A DNA stretch of 64,000 nt from Corynespora cassiicola (taxonomy: Eukaryota; Ascomycota; Dothideomycetes; Pleosporales; Corynesporascaceae): positions 2,480,001-2,544,000 of the forward strand of contig JAEUWY010000004.1 of the NCBI GenBank assembly GCA_022059125.1, given 5' to 3'. Below the pieces are notes generated by a model. The model was not told where the DNA came from and searched no databases. It was given only the letters and a program-made list of their open reading frames with translations. Both the position numbers and the translations under genes were made by a program. This document shows, piece after piece, positions 1 through 10,893 of the stretch (the first letter of the stretch is position 1; each line of letters begins with the position of its first letter).

Positions 1-1021
1 TCTCCTGCTCCTTGTTGGGCTGTAGGGCAAAGTCGACATTGGTGATGCGGTTCGAAGCACTGACTGGTGGAGAAGATAGCCTAGGCGGAGGTGGCGGGGT
101 TTCTTTCGTCTTGTTCTGAGGAAGCGGGATCTTGCCCCGAGGCAGTTTCGGCGTATTTTTGCGGGGGGTTTTCTTGGGCACTGAGTGTTTTGTTCCCATT
201 GCAGGTGTAGAAGTAGATGGCTGCGCCGTGCTATACAACTCAGGAGGTGTGCTCGGGAGAGTGACGCCAGAGGAAACGATATCAGGCTCTGAATCGAGAC
301 TGATGACTGTCACTGGTCTTGGGGCATGCTCGAGAGTTGGCCTAGCACTCTGGGCAGTGGCTTTGATGGGCGCTGCTGGTACAGGCGGATTGGAGGCAGG
401 TATTACATGTCGTCCCGAGGGCAGCACGGCAGCATGAACCGGCTTCTGTCTCTTCGTTGCGCGTTCGCCAGCCAACTCATGGTCCCTCTCCCGCTGCTCC
501 TGCCGCTGCTCATATGGCGATTTTATCGGGAGAGCTTTGCCGATCGGACCCCTTGGAGTACCAAGCAACGCACTTAGCGATTTATGCCGCAGCTGCGAGT
601 TTGTTCGAAGGTGACTGGCAGACGGAACGGCGGGCCGAGGAGCAGGACGTGGAGGACCAGGCCTGCTCTGCTGTGGAGGGGACGACTCTCTGTTCTTTTC
701 GAAGAGCGGCGTCAGGTCTGTCTGGGTTACGCCTACTGCATCAGCAACCTCGACCATGATGCCCTTGTCCAGCGTCAACTCATCGCCCTCCTGCACTGCA
801 CCGCTTTCCTTCCAATGTGTGTCGCCGACAAAGTTCCGCGAGGTGTCATAAACCATGACCCGGCTATTGAAGGTATGGAACTTGAGGAAGCCATCCTGCC
901 ATCGCTTCTGCTTTCGGCGTAGATCGAGCGTGTACAGGCAGCGGAACTCGGCGACGGGGGCCGTGTTCTGCGACGCGGGAATGGCAGTCAGGCGCGGGGT
1001 GGCTCGTAGCGGGGCCGTCAT
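1..1021 (-). CDS. DUF2439 protein, Dbl2/Mte1 family (partial, 3' end outside window)
   Basis: The frame is open on the minus strand from an ATG at 1021-1019 to the window edge, giving 340 codons with no stop. Residues about 20-105 form a DUF2439 (ZGRF1-like N-terminal) domain, seen in the stretches FRCLYTLDLRRKQKRWQDG and FHTFNSRVMVYD. A conserved patch SALLGTPRGPIGKALP lies near residue 150. After it comes a disordered Pro/Ser/Lys-rich tail holding VISLDSEPD, which looks like a SUMO-interacting motif. In yeasts, proteins of this family (S. pombe Dbl2, S. cerevisiae Mte1) recruit or regulate the Fml1/Mph1 helicase at recombination intermediates in the nucleus; that role is inferred here from the family. 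The C terminus is missing, so total length and any helicase fusion cannot be judged. It is divergent from the BAR-SH3 gene across 599 bases. Confidence 0.85.
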   Translation of the reverse strand, partial: MTAPLRATPRLTAIPASQNTAPVAEFRCLYTLDLRRKQKRWQDGFLKFHTFNSRVMVYDTSRNFVGDTHWKESGAVQEGDELTLDKGIMVEVADAVGVTQTDLTPLFEKNRESSPPQQSRPGPPRPAPRPAVPSASHLRTNSQLRHKSLSALLGTPRGPIGKALPIKSPYEQRQEQRERDHELAGERATKRQKPVHAAVLPSGRHVIPASNPPVPAAPIKATAQSARPTLEHAPRPVTVISLDSEPDIVSSGVTLPSTPPELYSTAQPSTSTPAMGTKHSVPKKTPRKNTPKLPRGKIPLPQNKTKETPPPPPRLSSPPVSASNRITNVDFALQPNKEQE

Positions 1022-1620
1022 GGCGTCGAGAGTCGGTCGAGGCGCGTCACCGTGGGCATTGGGGCTGTCTACGGGCTGCGGCGAGCACGAGGCGGGGCCG
1101 GGGATGGCGAGGGTGGAAGCGTGGGGTGATGGGCGACGACGCGACGCGACGCGGACAGCGGTGATGGCGCGCTGCCTTTCACCAAGTCACCTGACACGGG
1201 CTACGGCCGGGGCCCACCCCCTCGCCCCCTCGGCGGCCACCCACCTGCGTGCTAGCATACGCCCACGCCCACGCCCACGCCCACGAGTGCGACGCGGTGA
1301 GCCACCAACCATGGCGCGGCCGGGCGCATCCCCGCGGCCAGGCGTGCGCTCATTCACCGCGCCGACGCTGCACTGCGGCCGCACTGGGGCTGAAACGCGG
1401 GGCTTCTGCCTGCGCCTCACAGGCCTCGTAGGGCGGCCAGGCTCGTCCTGGCCTGCCCCAAGCTTTCACCAGCATTGCCGTTAACCGTAAAGCTGCGGCA
1501 ACCAAGTCCGATTTATTTGTGGGTGCAGCTGATCCCACCTGTGCCTACCTCGTCCTCCGCCCAACACTCCGACAACACTCGCAATTGCTGCCTCCTGCTT
1601 TCTGCCACCTGTCACCCACG
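1022..1620. promoter_or_regulatory. Shared upstream region of two divergent genes
   Basis: This 599-base GC-rich interval lies between the start codons of the DUF2439 gene and the BAR-SH3 gene. It contains a short (GCCCAC)n tract near 1260-1286. No TATA box stands out. Open frames in it are chance products of high GC. Confidence 0.5.
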
Positions 1621-3219
1621 ATGCAGCGCGTGCAGCGCAAGTTTGGGCGCTTCCTGCCCAGGACCCCCAATGAAGCCGATATCGAGTCGATTCTGCGAGA
1701 CTTCAACGACTCCGATGTCATGCTAGAGAAAGTCAGTTTTGCTCCAAATCCCCCCTGCATGCCCGTGACGTGTAGCAGGCTGACCGCTGTCCGCAGATCG
1801 AGGCCGCCGCGAAGCAATGGCGCGACGCGTGGACCAACATCCTCGCCCACCAGCTCGTTGCGGTTGAGAATTTCTACATAATTTACAAGCCCTTGGGCGC
1901 AAAGGGCGGCGAGTACAGCTCCCATGTCCCAGCCGAGACGCCCCCGGCCACGCTGGAGCGTTGCGCCCAGCTGCAGGAGGCCTTTTCGGAGCTCAAGACC
2001 GACATGATGGAGGAGGTCAAGGACATTGAGCGCAAGCTTGTCGTTCCGGCCAAACTGGCTCGAGATGCCCTCCGGCCCATGAAGAAGTCCATCAAGCGGC
2101 GGGAGGACAAAAAGGTAGCAAACAATTCCCCAATTGGGGGCTTCTCGTGTTACTGATGCTGACCACTGCGCCCCACAGGTCGACTATGAGCGTTACAAGA
2201 GCCGTGTTGAGGCCCTCCAGAACAAAAAGACTCGCTCCGACCGCGACAACACAGCCCTCTACAAGCACGAGGCCGACCTCGCTCGCGCCACACAAGAGTA
2301 CGAACTGGCTGACGAGGTGCTGCGAAACCAGCTGCCCAAGCTCAACGCTGCCACTTTTTCCATCCTGCCCCACCTCCTCGCGAACCAGATCATCCTGCAG
2401 AACAACCTAATTGGGAACCTGTACACGGTGTTGAATCAGTACTCCCAAGCACAAGGCTACCCCGACCCACCCCCGGATCCGGAAGAGGTCATACCAGTAT
2501 GGGATTCGAGTTTCACGTCGCTCCGTCAGGAGATCGAGGGCGGCTTCGAGCTCCTCCGCACGGGCAAGGCGGTCCACCAACCCATGCGACTGCCTGACAA
2601 GGGGGACACCGTGACTGGACTGGGGCTCCGGAACAGGGTGATGCCTAGCCGCCGATCATCCACCAACAGTACCGACAGCGTCACGCCCACCATTACTGGA
2701 CGATCCCCCCGCCCTTCGTACAGCCTGCATACCACGTCTGAAGAGGGCCCGCCCGTGAACCTGTCGAACAAGCCTTCCATCAGCTCTCTCAATGCCTCCA
2801 AGCCCAAGATCGGTGCGCACTCCCCTGGCCTGAGCCCCTCGGCCGGCTTCGGTTCCTATGGAAGACGTCCTTCGACCGCTTCGCACGCATCGTCAACCCT
2901 AGGAGATAGCAACGGAAATGGGGATTACTTCAACAAGCCCCGTATCTCGTCAGCCAACTCATCCGCAACCAACCTTTCCCCGAATCCAGCTGCTGGCAAG
3001 AAGAAGCCACCCCCGCCACCACCACCGAAAAAGATTGGCTCGTTTCATGGCGAATATGTCACAGCCATGTACGACTATGAAGGCCAGACGGAAGGAGACC
3101 TGTCGTTCAATGAAGGAGATCGCATCCGCGTGCTGAAGAAGACGAACAGTTCGCAGGATTGGTGGGAAGGTGAATTGCGTGGGCAAAAGGGCAGCTTCCC
3201 CGCAAACTACTGCAAATGA
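1621..3219 (+). CDS. RVS167: BAR-SH3 adaptor, Rvs167/Hob1-like
   Basis: Three exons, 1621-1731, 1797-2114 and 2179-3219, give 489 residues. Intron 1 has a GTCAGT donor and CGCAG acceptor, intron 2 GTAGCA and CACAG. Residues about 10-245 are a BAR domain, with the start MQRVQRKFGRFLPRT and heptad-rich helices. A Ser/Pro-rich linker and a polyproline run (PPPPPPPKK) follow. Residues about 434-489 are a C-terminal SH3 domain, with the signatures AMYDYEGQTEGDLSF, DWWEGEL and GSFPANYCK. BAR domains bind and bend membrane and SH3 domains bind Pro-rich partners such as Las17. The family acts at endocytic actin patches during vesicle scission. Length and domain order are normal for fungal Rvs167 homologues. 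Confidence 0.93.
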
Positions 3220-3709
3220 AAGATGAAGAAGTCGGTCGCTCGAATTTACAGGCAGAAAAATTCCATTTCAATGGTCCATTTCGATGGTATCTAGAAAAGG
3301 CCAATTTGATAATTAGGGTCGGTTCCTTGGTTTAGATAATACGAACATGCACTTGTTCATCTTCACGATGCAGTCTCATGGAGAGAAGGCTCGTAGAAGG
3401 CATGTGGCTACGACAACCTTGGCAGTCTTCACGTTGCGTAGAACATGTTCAGATGCTATTGCTATTTATACATGTGGATATTTGATGTTCCAGGCCGATC
3501 TCCGCAAGATCAAGCCTCGCTCCGCCCCGCTTGCCTTAGCTCCCGTCCATGTTGGGGATGGTGGCTGCGGGCCCTGCGAACGTCCGCAGGTGTGACCAGC
3601 GTGAGCAGCCAGCCTCGCTGCCAAATACCTCAGCTCCTCCTGTCCTCATGGCCTCCTACAACATAATCCCCATCGCTACCGTCGCTATCGTTACGCAAAC
3701 AAAAGAGCC
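3220..3709. other. Intergenic, 490 bases
   Basis: This holds the 3' region of the BAR-SH3 gene and the 5' region of the DUF6601 gene. I see no gene, RNA or repeat in it. Confidence 0.5.
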
Positions 3710-4914
3710 ATGGCAGACACTACGGTACGTTGCGTCGCAACCCGTCAGCACGCTAGCTAACAGTCCAGGCCCCCTCACTAACGCCGCCTTTTGATGAGAA
3801 TCTCAGTCTGAACAATGTGCTTGCTGAGGCCGCATCGCAAGCTACGTCACCTAACTCGCCGTCGAACACGAGCAGTACCCTCCACCAAACCCCTCCACAA
3901 GGGTCCGTCGTGGGCGCATCGCAAGCTTCGCCGTTGATCACCAATGTCGGCTTACAGCCCAGCCCTGGTGCCTTGTTGGAATCAAGGATTCTCAAACCCG
4001 AGCTATCGCTGGCCACCATATTTGGTCAAGACGGCGAATGCGAATTCGTTGATGAAACTACCATTGAGAAATTTTTGGAAAAGGATCTGAACCTCGATAG
4101 GCTGAACCGCATCCACCGTAGGCTGTGGGCGGCTGGGCGGCCCATGCGCGCGCGGCCTCTCCACCGATACAAGATGATGGGAATGGAGGTAATGCCTAGT
4201 CAGCAAATGGATCTGCACCTGCTCAAGTTTTCGAACCGGTTGATATTGAAACCGCTGCCCGAGTGGATACTCGATTATGGGTTCTGGACGCGACATTTGT
4301 GCGGGGACGATGACCGTCATCACAAATCGGCATGCGGCTTTCTGCTGAGCTACGTCTGGCTGATTAACACTCCGTTGGACCTTAAGCTCGCGCACGATGC
4401 CAACCTCCTACCCAGCTGTATCGTTTGGAGTTATTGGCGCGAGCTCGTGGCAAGCTTCGTCAAGCACATCAACATCAACACCCTCCACCAGGTCAACAAG
4501 CGCTATCACTTTGGCGAGTTGAGGCTCGGCCGCATAAATACGATTTATCGGCTGTTTTTCCCCCACACTCACTTCGTTCGGGGTTATCTCTACGGCTACA
4601 ATCGCTATGGCGTCTTCTTCGAGAGGAACTTTGGCGGCGTCCTTGTTTGTTTCGTGTTGTTCTCCATGGCTTTGTCAGCTATGCAAGTCGGCACTGGTGT
4701 CCCCGAATTGAGTGGAAACCATGCATTTATGAGTGCTTGCTATGGCTTCGTAATCGTTTGCATCATCTGCGTGGCGATTATTCTCGCCATTGTCAGTGCT
4801 CTGTTCACTTTTATCTATTTTTTCAACATGGGCGCGGCTATTTACTCTGACAAGGATAAGAGGAGGACGAGAGAAAGGGCAACGAAACGGTTGAAAGAGG
4901 GAAAAGAGGTTTGA
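3710..4914 (+). CDS. DUF6601 family membrane protein
   Basis: Exon 1 is only 15 bases (3710-3724, MADTT). A 44-base intron follows, with GTACGT donor, CTAAC branch site and CCAG acceptor. Exon 2 is 3769-4914, giving 386 residues in all. The central part carries the hallmarks I associate with DUF6601: RRLWAAGRPMRARPLHRYK, a Q-M-D-L-H motif, RLILKPLPEWIL, and a long conserved block ending in RGYLYGYNRYGVFFERNF. Two hydrophobic helices sit at the C-terminal end (about 295-320 and 330-365), followed by a Lys/Arg-rich cytosolic tail. The function of the family is not known. The reading frame does not need the first exon to stay open, so the exact N terminus is the least certain part. It is convergent with the next gene, 135 bases apart. 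Confidence 0.8.
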
Positions 4915-5049
4915 TCACTGATACCAACCGAGTTTTTGCTTGCTTCGATTTCAGGATGGAAGGAATCCGGATGAGTTAATTCTAATAAAGACCTTTGCTC
5001 CTAGACCAACATTGACATGAAAGGGAATCATACACCTGTGTGGTTTTAT

Positions 5050-5811
5050 TTACAACTCGTCACGCCCCTTACCACCAGCTGCCTTGACCTGGAACGCCTC
5101 GATCGTAATCTCCACCTCGTTCTTGCCCGCCGCCTTGTGCGAGACCTTGCCAACAACAGCCCCGTCCTTGAGCTCATTCGAGTAATTTTCAAGATCTCCA
5201 AATACACCTGGTATCAGTTAGCACAACCTCCTTCAACCTAACAAAAGACCAGAACGAAAAAAAAGAGCATCCTCACCTTCGCACTCCCCAACCGTCGCAC
5301 CCTCAGGCTCCTCCACCCACAACGGCAGCAACGGATAAATCGCCCCCGGCGCAAAAAACACCGTCCCATCCTGCAAACTAAAATGCCTCTGCTTTGGATT
5401 CCTCTGTAGATACTCCCTCACGGCGAAGGGGATCTGCTCCATGTCCATCTTGAGGAGCTCGCGTTCCGTGCCGTGCAGGTCGATGCCCTCCCACGACCCC
5501 GGGTACAGCTGCTTGTTGTAGAAGATCTTGAGCTGCGGCGCAAAGTCCTTGAGCGTGGGGTACATCTCCGACAGCTTGTAGATGCCCGCTGTGAAGGTGG
5601 TGCGCGAGGTGCAGTGCTGCGTGTAGGGGTTTAGGTCTGAGGGGGTCCAGGATGCGGTCCAGAGTTGGCCTATGGGGGTGGGTTCTTCAGCTGGGGGAGA
5701 TGCGGCGGCGGCGGAGGAGGAGGAGGAAGAAGAGGAGGAGGAGCTGGATTCTGAGGAAGTGGCGGATACGTGGGCGGCGAGGAGCGCAGGGAGGAGAGGG
5801 AGGAAGCGCAT
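5050..5811 (-). CDS. ER-luminal protein with signal peptide and C-terminal RDEL
   Basis: Two exons, 5277-5811 and 5050-5207, are joined by a 69-base intron (GTGAGG donor, ACCAG acceptor). The phase-1 junction gives GECEGVFGDLENY. The 230-residue product starts with a clear signal peptide (MRFLPLLPALLAAHVSA). A Ser/Ala tract of about 25 residues follows, then a folded domain of about 150 residues and the C-terminal tail KGRDEL. RDEL is a recognised variant of the KDEL/HDEL retrieval signal, so ER-lumen residence is a strong inference. I do not recognise the domain; it contains YNKQLYPGSWEGIDLHG and MEQIPFAVREYLQRNP. Without splicing the protein would end in a different tail lacking RDEL, so the intron decides the localisation. 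The GGA/GAG repeat at 5695-5745 encodes the Ser tract. Confidence 0.8.
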
Positions 5812-7014
5812 GTTGGTGGCGCGGTGGGATGAGTCGGCGATTGAGAATGGTTTGATGATTCAAGTATTGATGAGCTTGATTCAAAGTCTCGGAATGAGTC
5901 CACAGATACAATAACAGAGAAGGTAGCAAGAAGTTGAAAACAAAGGCAATCTTTTTATTATCCAAGTATTTGCAGTACCATGGAGCTTCTATATACCTCG
6001 CAAGCTCTCCCCTAGCTCCCCTCATGCTCAATCATTCATAATGATCTTTAATGCTGTTCTGTCCTTTCCGAAGGTCTCCGCGTCGTTTTTCCGAATCCCA
6101 TATTAACCGCAGGGTCCCGTTCTGGTTTAGCATTGGCGCGGCCGAACAAGATAGATTAATAGGACACGGTGGTTCCTGGATGTCTTTTGGCACTTGCCAG
6201 AGGACAGATTGCAGGGACATGCTTAATGAGCAGCTATAGAGAGCGCTATGGGGTGTGGTGTGATTGTGGTTTTGCGAGAGAGGGGTGTGCACGTGGTGAT
6301 GGTGCAGACAGGGGTCGTGGGCGGCGACGCGGGTTGGACGGTGCGTCATCGCTCCCGACGACTCATCCTCATATTGAACTTCTGACGCTCGTCTTATTGA
6401 GTCGCGAATGCAGTTTTTTTCACTCGTGCAACTCTTTCGATGTGTGGTTCCCTTGGTCCAACCAACTGTCAGTTGTTGTCGTTCCCCGCACTCCGCAAAT
6501 GACGCTTCAGAGATCGACACAGCGATCCCTGGTTTTTGGAGCCAGCTCCTGTCGTTTCGACTTTGCCATGCGACGGCTCCAGGAGGCCGTTGCAGGAAGG
6601 ACTTAACAGCGAGCACAGGCTTTGGAAAAAATGCAAAGTTCACAATATGCCTGGTTCGCGATGGATCATGCAAAACTTAGTATGGTTCAGACGGTGCTGC
6701 GCTGGAAATTGCAGCAGTTCGAAGCCTTGGGTTTGTGAGTTTAGATAGTCAAATTCATGCCGAACTTTCGCATTCCAAAAAGCATACTATCTAGTTAAGA
6801 GATGTTTGTGCCAGTCACACCTGACTGACAGCAAATCAAAACAGTTTGGCAATCATTCTAGTCATCTACCTACTAAAATACTCTTCTCCTTCGCTCTGCT
6901 CAAGGTTTTCTACATACCATCTACATTCACTATCTTGCACCTATTCGACGATTTGATACCTTGGAATAGCAGTTATCTGCTATAGAAGAGCTCCAGAACT
7001 AGCAGTAAGTAGAA
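5812..7014. other. Intergenic, 1.2 kb, no gene recognised
   Basis: This lies between two divergent genes. A 213-codon minus-strand frame (6673-6032) and plus-strand frames up to 145 codons exist, but they overlap each other and show no domain, signal or conserved motif. Composition becomes AT-richer towards 6800-7000, as expected for a promoter. Confidence 0.45.
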
Positions 7015-8590
7015 ATGAACCCCAACCTCGGCGACAAATATGAAGGTCAAAGAATAGTGGGAGACGCCGATTCATCTTTGCCCAGGACTTCGAGCTCAAA
7101 GAGGTCTCATAAGGTGACAGGCACGATCACGGACGTCTCAGAAATACCGGTTGTGGTCGAAGCGCCCCCCAGTCCATCCAACAGCTCTGAGGCCGACCAA
7201 AATCCCCCTTCAAACGAAGCACCATCCCCACGAAAGCTTTCTAAGGGGAAAGGAAAAGCTCCCCCAGAAGCACCTAGATCAGTGTTAAAGAAGCAAGTTT
7301 CCAAACAGACTTCCTCAGCCAATCCCAACCAGGCTTCTTCATCCAGCCCTAACCCGGCTCCCTCACCAAGTCCTAACCCGGCTCCCTCGCCAAGTCCTAG
7401 CCCAGATCCCTCGTCCAGTTCTAACCCAGCTCCTTCGACCAGCTCTAACTCAGCTCCCTCGACCAGCCCTAATCCAGCACCCTCAGCCAGTTCTAACCCA
7501 GTTCCTTCGGCCAGTTCTAATCCGGCTCCCTCGACCAGTCCTAATCCAGCTCCCTCAGCCAGTTCCAATCAGACTTCCTCAGCCAACCAGACTTCCTCAC
7601 CCAGTCCTAGCCCAGCTCCCTCGGCCAGTTCTAATCAGACTCCCTCAGCCAGTTCCAATCAGACTTCTTCACCAGGTCCTAGCCCAGCTTCCTCGACCAG
7701 GCCTAGCCAGGCTTCTTCAGCCAACCAAACTTCCTCCGCCAATCCTAACCAGGCTTCCTCCGCCACTCCCAACCAGACTTCTTCCGCCAATCCCCCTGTT
7801 GTTGTGGCAAGTTCTTCTAGACGTCAAGCCGCTCGAGTACCTAGAACTCAATCTGGTATTGTATCTCAGCCAGCGCATAATCGTCCCGCTCCTCCTACAA
7901 ATTTGCCTATGAATAATCCACCACCGGACGGCACGGCCGGACCTCAGACCGCAGCGAGAGGTTACAGTCAGCCACTATTTACGTTTGTCTTACTACACAT
8001 GTCAAGGATTGCGTTATTGTGCGGATATATGGGTTTTCCTGGGACATTCGACGAAAGGCCATATGACCGAAATAAACTAATAATACATAAGTAAGTACAT
8101 GTTCCATTCAAGTTCAAGAGAGAGAGTTTTTCAAAGTTGACGAGCTAAACGATGAGGTTGTTTTCCCATTTATATCCTGACTAACAACAGCATAGAAACG
8201 CCACTTTGTTCGCGGTATCTGCCGTTCTCGTTCTGCTAGCGACAGTCATATTGATTGGATTATGCATGTATTACAATGCACACGATGTGAGAGTGGAAAA
8301 GAGAATATTCGGGCCTGTTTTCTACATTAGTCTTGCCGGTCTTCTTACGACTGGAGTTAATGTTCAGCAAGTTCACAAAGGTATGTTAACAGGCTGGAAT
8401 ACAGAAACTTAGCATTTTACAAACCTAATTTATTTTAGGAATATATTGTTTAGAGGCTACTTGCGCGCTTTGGACGGCCACGAGTCACTTTATTATATCT
8501 GTGGTTGGGATAGTGATTTCCATTACCGTGAACCACAGAAAGTCTCAGGGGTGTGCTAGAGACCTATTTACTCAGATATTCGGGCCCTAG
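7015..8590 (+). CDS. Repeat-bearing four-helix membrane protein, family unknown
   Basis: Three exons, 7015-8090, 8196-8380 and 8439-8590, give 470 residues. Donors are GTAAGT and GTATGT, acceptors CATAG and TTTAG; only the CATAG acceptor keeps the frame at intron 1. Residues 1-100 are charged and disordered. Residues about 100-265 are tandem eight-residue units of the form NPAPSxSS, with some NQTSS variants. A basic Gln/Pro-rich linker follows. The last 150 residues hold four hydrophobic helices at about 320-340, 362-385, 394-415 and 427-450, so both ends probably face the same side. I do not recognise the family. The repeat array should vary in length between strains. It sits at the left edge of the accessory-looking part of the window. 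Confidence 0.65.
7330..7790 (+). repeat. Coding minisatellite, about 24-bp units
   Basis: About 19 imperfect units close to 24 bases each, with the core CTCCCTCGxCCAGTxCTAA, encode the NPAPSxSS repeats. Units differ mainly at codon third positions and at the Pro/Thr/Ala position, so the array is old enough to have diverged but keeps frame throughout. Confidence 0.85.
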
Positions 8591-8980
8591 AGCCTGACAT
8601 AAATGAGGCATATAGGTGGGGGGTTTTTTTCGAGGGGGCCGGGACTGGAGGGTCTTGGCGGGTATGGTTTTTTTGTTTTTTTTTGTGATTGACTGTTTAG
8701 TTGGATTTTTGTATAAGTACCCGATATCCCGATATAATCTTACTAATTTTCTCACGTACACCTCGCCGAGTCAATTAAAGAACTCGATAATCCAGGGTTC
8801 CTAAAGAACGGTTGTAGTTAGGCAACTAACAGCATCAATCTAGTTACAAAACAGATGTTTTTTTCGTCACAGAAACCACGGCACAATAGCCATGAGTTTG
8901 TCACAAATTATATAGTCGATTTACTTAGACAGATCCCGTCAGGTTGAATCAAGATGGCGCCTGGATATCCACCACTCAAC

Positions 8981-9700
8981 TCAACCAAACAGATCAGGTT
9001 CATTAAACGGCAGTATCTCCAACAAATTCCCATCCGGGTCTGCCGCAAAAATATTCAACTGATTAAGCTTAGTCATCTGCTCCTGAATCTCCTCAAATGC
9101 CTCATCACTAAGAAATGACGCATCCCCCAGCGCAAACGGCGTTCCCAAAGGCCCATCCTTCGGCATTGGCTCAGCAATCTTCTTGTAAATAGTGACGCCA
9201 AACTCCTCCAGTCGCGCCTGCGTCGCCTTGGGATCAGGAACAATGATCCCCACGTGGCTGAATGTGCTGGTCCTCACGTCGGAGCCCGGGATCGGCTCGC
9301 CGCCAATGGATGTCCTGTTGAAGTAGACGAATTCGAGCAGGCCGGCTGAGTTTTGCTTGTTGCGGAGCAATTCCTCGGCGGTCTGGTATGCGGAGCCGTT
9401 TCGGCCCCCCTGGCTGTGGCCGAGGTATGTGACGGACAAGTGCTCGGTTAGGTGGTAGGTGAACATGTGGCGCATACCGAAGACGCGGGTGTAGAAGTCG
9501 ACGCTGCGGGTCAGGTTGTTGGTGTTGAGGGAGAAGTGGTTAAAGAAGTATCCAGTGGTTGCAGGGTCGGCAGGGTCGTCTGATCCGATCTCGGCGAAGG
9601 GGTATGTGGATTGGGTGCTGTCATCCTGCCTACGCATGGGAGGCGCACAGGAGAGAGTAGCAGAGATGAATGCGAAGACAAAAGCAACGAATAGATTCAT
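8981..9700 (-). CDS. Secreted glyoxalase/VOC-fold protein
   Basis: A single exon encodes 239 residues. It begins with a signal peptide (MNLFVAFVFAFISATLSCAP). Two beta-alpha-beta-beta-beta modules of the vicinal-oxygen-chelate fold follow. The sequence shows the four expected metal-ligand positions of glyoxalase I: His in FFNHFSLNT, Glu in GLLEFVYF, His in TFSHVGIIV and Glu in NLLEILPF. The region TRSVDFYTRVFGMRHMF is typical of lactoylglutathione lyases. Cytosolic glyoxalase I detoxifies methylglyoxal with glutathione. A secreted version would have little glutathione to use, so the substrate may differ; this last point is inference. Several N-x-S/T sites fit secretion. Confidence 0.85.
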   Translation of the reverse strand: MNLFVAFVFAFISATLSCAPPMRRQDDSTQSTYPFAEIGSDDPADPATTGYFFNHFSLNTNNLTRSVDFYTRVFGMRHMFTYHLTEHLSVTYLGHSQGGRNGSAYQTAEELLRNKQNSAGLLEFVYFNRTSIGGEPIPGSDVRTSTFSHVGIIVPDPKATQARLEEFGVTIYKKIAEPMPKDGPLGTPFALGDASFLSDEAFEEIQEQMTKLNQLNIFAADPDGNLLEILPFNEPDLFG

Positions 9701-10380
9701 GGCTGATGGAAAGTGATGTGATGGAAGCTCACGTTTTGCTATTTTAATAAAGGACTCATGTCGAGTTTATATATTCTCCTCATCACAGTGGCGTCTCGCA
9801 GATCTTCTTTTTCTAAGAATGAGATGCGCCGAATAAGACCAGTATAATGCAAGAACCTTTCCAAAACATGACTCGTTAAAGGATTTGGCGTGGCCAAGAA
9901 TTTGTTTTACGCTCATTCTCATGGTACAGGTAGGAGGCTAGGCTTGACCGGAGATACAATGCTGGAGGCCTGACTGGATCCGCTTACCCTGTGGCTTGCT
10001 TGCGGCCGTAAAGTGAGATACTATGAATGAGTCGCCCCAAAACTCCGCCCACCGTCAAGAAGCACACGCGTCGATCTTCAAATCAATATAGCTTTTGTAC
10101 TAGATTGTATAAGTCTAATTATAGCCTGCTTGTTGGTTGCACGGCAATACAAAGTAGAGAGGCACCGACTCTGAATCGCTGCCACAGAACAAGATATAAT
10201 TGTGGTAGTACTCAGTCTATTCAAACGCCTTTCCAATCTAATGAAATGATTCTGGGCTAATCAAAATCTCGTCTTAATCGACGATACACTCCGCGTGGAT
10301 GCTTGAAGAGCCACGTGAAAGCTAGGCAGCCCTCTAATGTTTCGCCCGTAAATCCAGATCTTTACCAAAATTCTGCTGAA
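9701..10380. other. Intergenic, 680 bases
   Basis: Upstream region of the glyoxalase-fold gene and downstream region of the acetyltransferase gene. A 77-codon plus-strand frame at 10027-10260 has no recognisable feature. Nothing else seen. Confidence 0.45.
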
Positions 10381-10893
10381 TCAGTCGCCCCTTCGATCAT
10401 CCTTCAAAAACCGCTTCATATAAATGACCCCAGGCAACGGATTCTCGTAGTACTTTTCCGTTTCCTGGAATCCACATTTCGCATAGAGAGCTCTAGCCGG
10501 AGTCATCGTCCTCAGCGTATCCAGAAACGCCTCTTTGTAACCCAACTCCTCGGCGGCTTCCACCAGTCGGTCGATCAACAACTTCCCAGCCCCGAGACCC
10601 CGCGCAGACGGCGAGATGTAGAGTCTCTTGACTTCACATGTCTGCGGGCCGAGCGCGCGCAGGGCGATGACACCAATGGCTGGAGACGTGGGAGAGACGC
10701 GCGCAAGGAACACCGCACCTCGAGCCGACGAAGAGTATTTTCCAGGCAGCGTCTTGAGTTCCTCGTTGAAGCCTTGCCAACTTATATCCACGGGCAAGGA
10801 TGTGGCGTATGCGTTGAATAGTTCAGCGACCGCATCCCGGTCATCGGGAAAGGATGCGGGGGTGATGAGGACCTCGGCTTTTTCGTTGGTCAT
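10381..10893 (-). CDS. GNAT family N-acetyltransferase
   Basis: A single exon encodes 170 residues from the ATG at 10893. The frame stays open 45 codons further upstream, but that extension looks like leader and the GNAT fold begins right after MTNEKAEVLI, so the shorter start is preferred. The acetyl-CoA binding motif is visible in CEVKRLYISPSARGLGAGK followed by LLIDRLVEAAEELG. The C-terminal beta-bulge region LYAKCGFQETEKYYENPLPG is typical of small-molecule acetyltransferases of the RimI/ElaA-like group. The acceptor substrate cannot be read from the sequence. No signal peptide is present in the preferred form, so it is probably cytosolic. Confidence 0.82.
   Translation of the reverse strand: MTNEKAEVLITPASFPDDRDAVAELFNAYATSLPVDISWQGFNEELKTLPGKYSSSARGAVFLARVSPTSPAIGVIALRALGPQTCEVKRLYISPSARGLGAGKLLIDRLVEAAEELGYKEAFLDTLRTMTPARALYAKCGFQETEKYYENPLPGVIYMKRFLKDDRRGD

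Noticed and set aside
1260..1290. GCCCAC repeat as a possible telomere-like or CRISPR-like array
   Set aside because: Four to five perfect six-base units only, no spacers, inside a promoter; an ordinary microsatellite.
6032..6673. 213-codon minus-strand frame upstream of the RDEL gene
   Set aside because: No signal, domain or conserved block; overlaps a 145-codon plus-strand frame.
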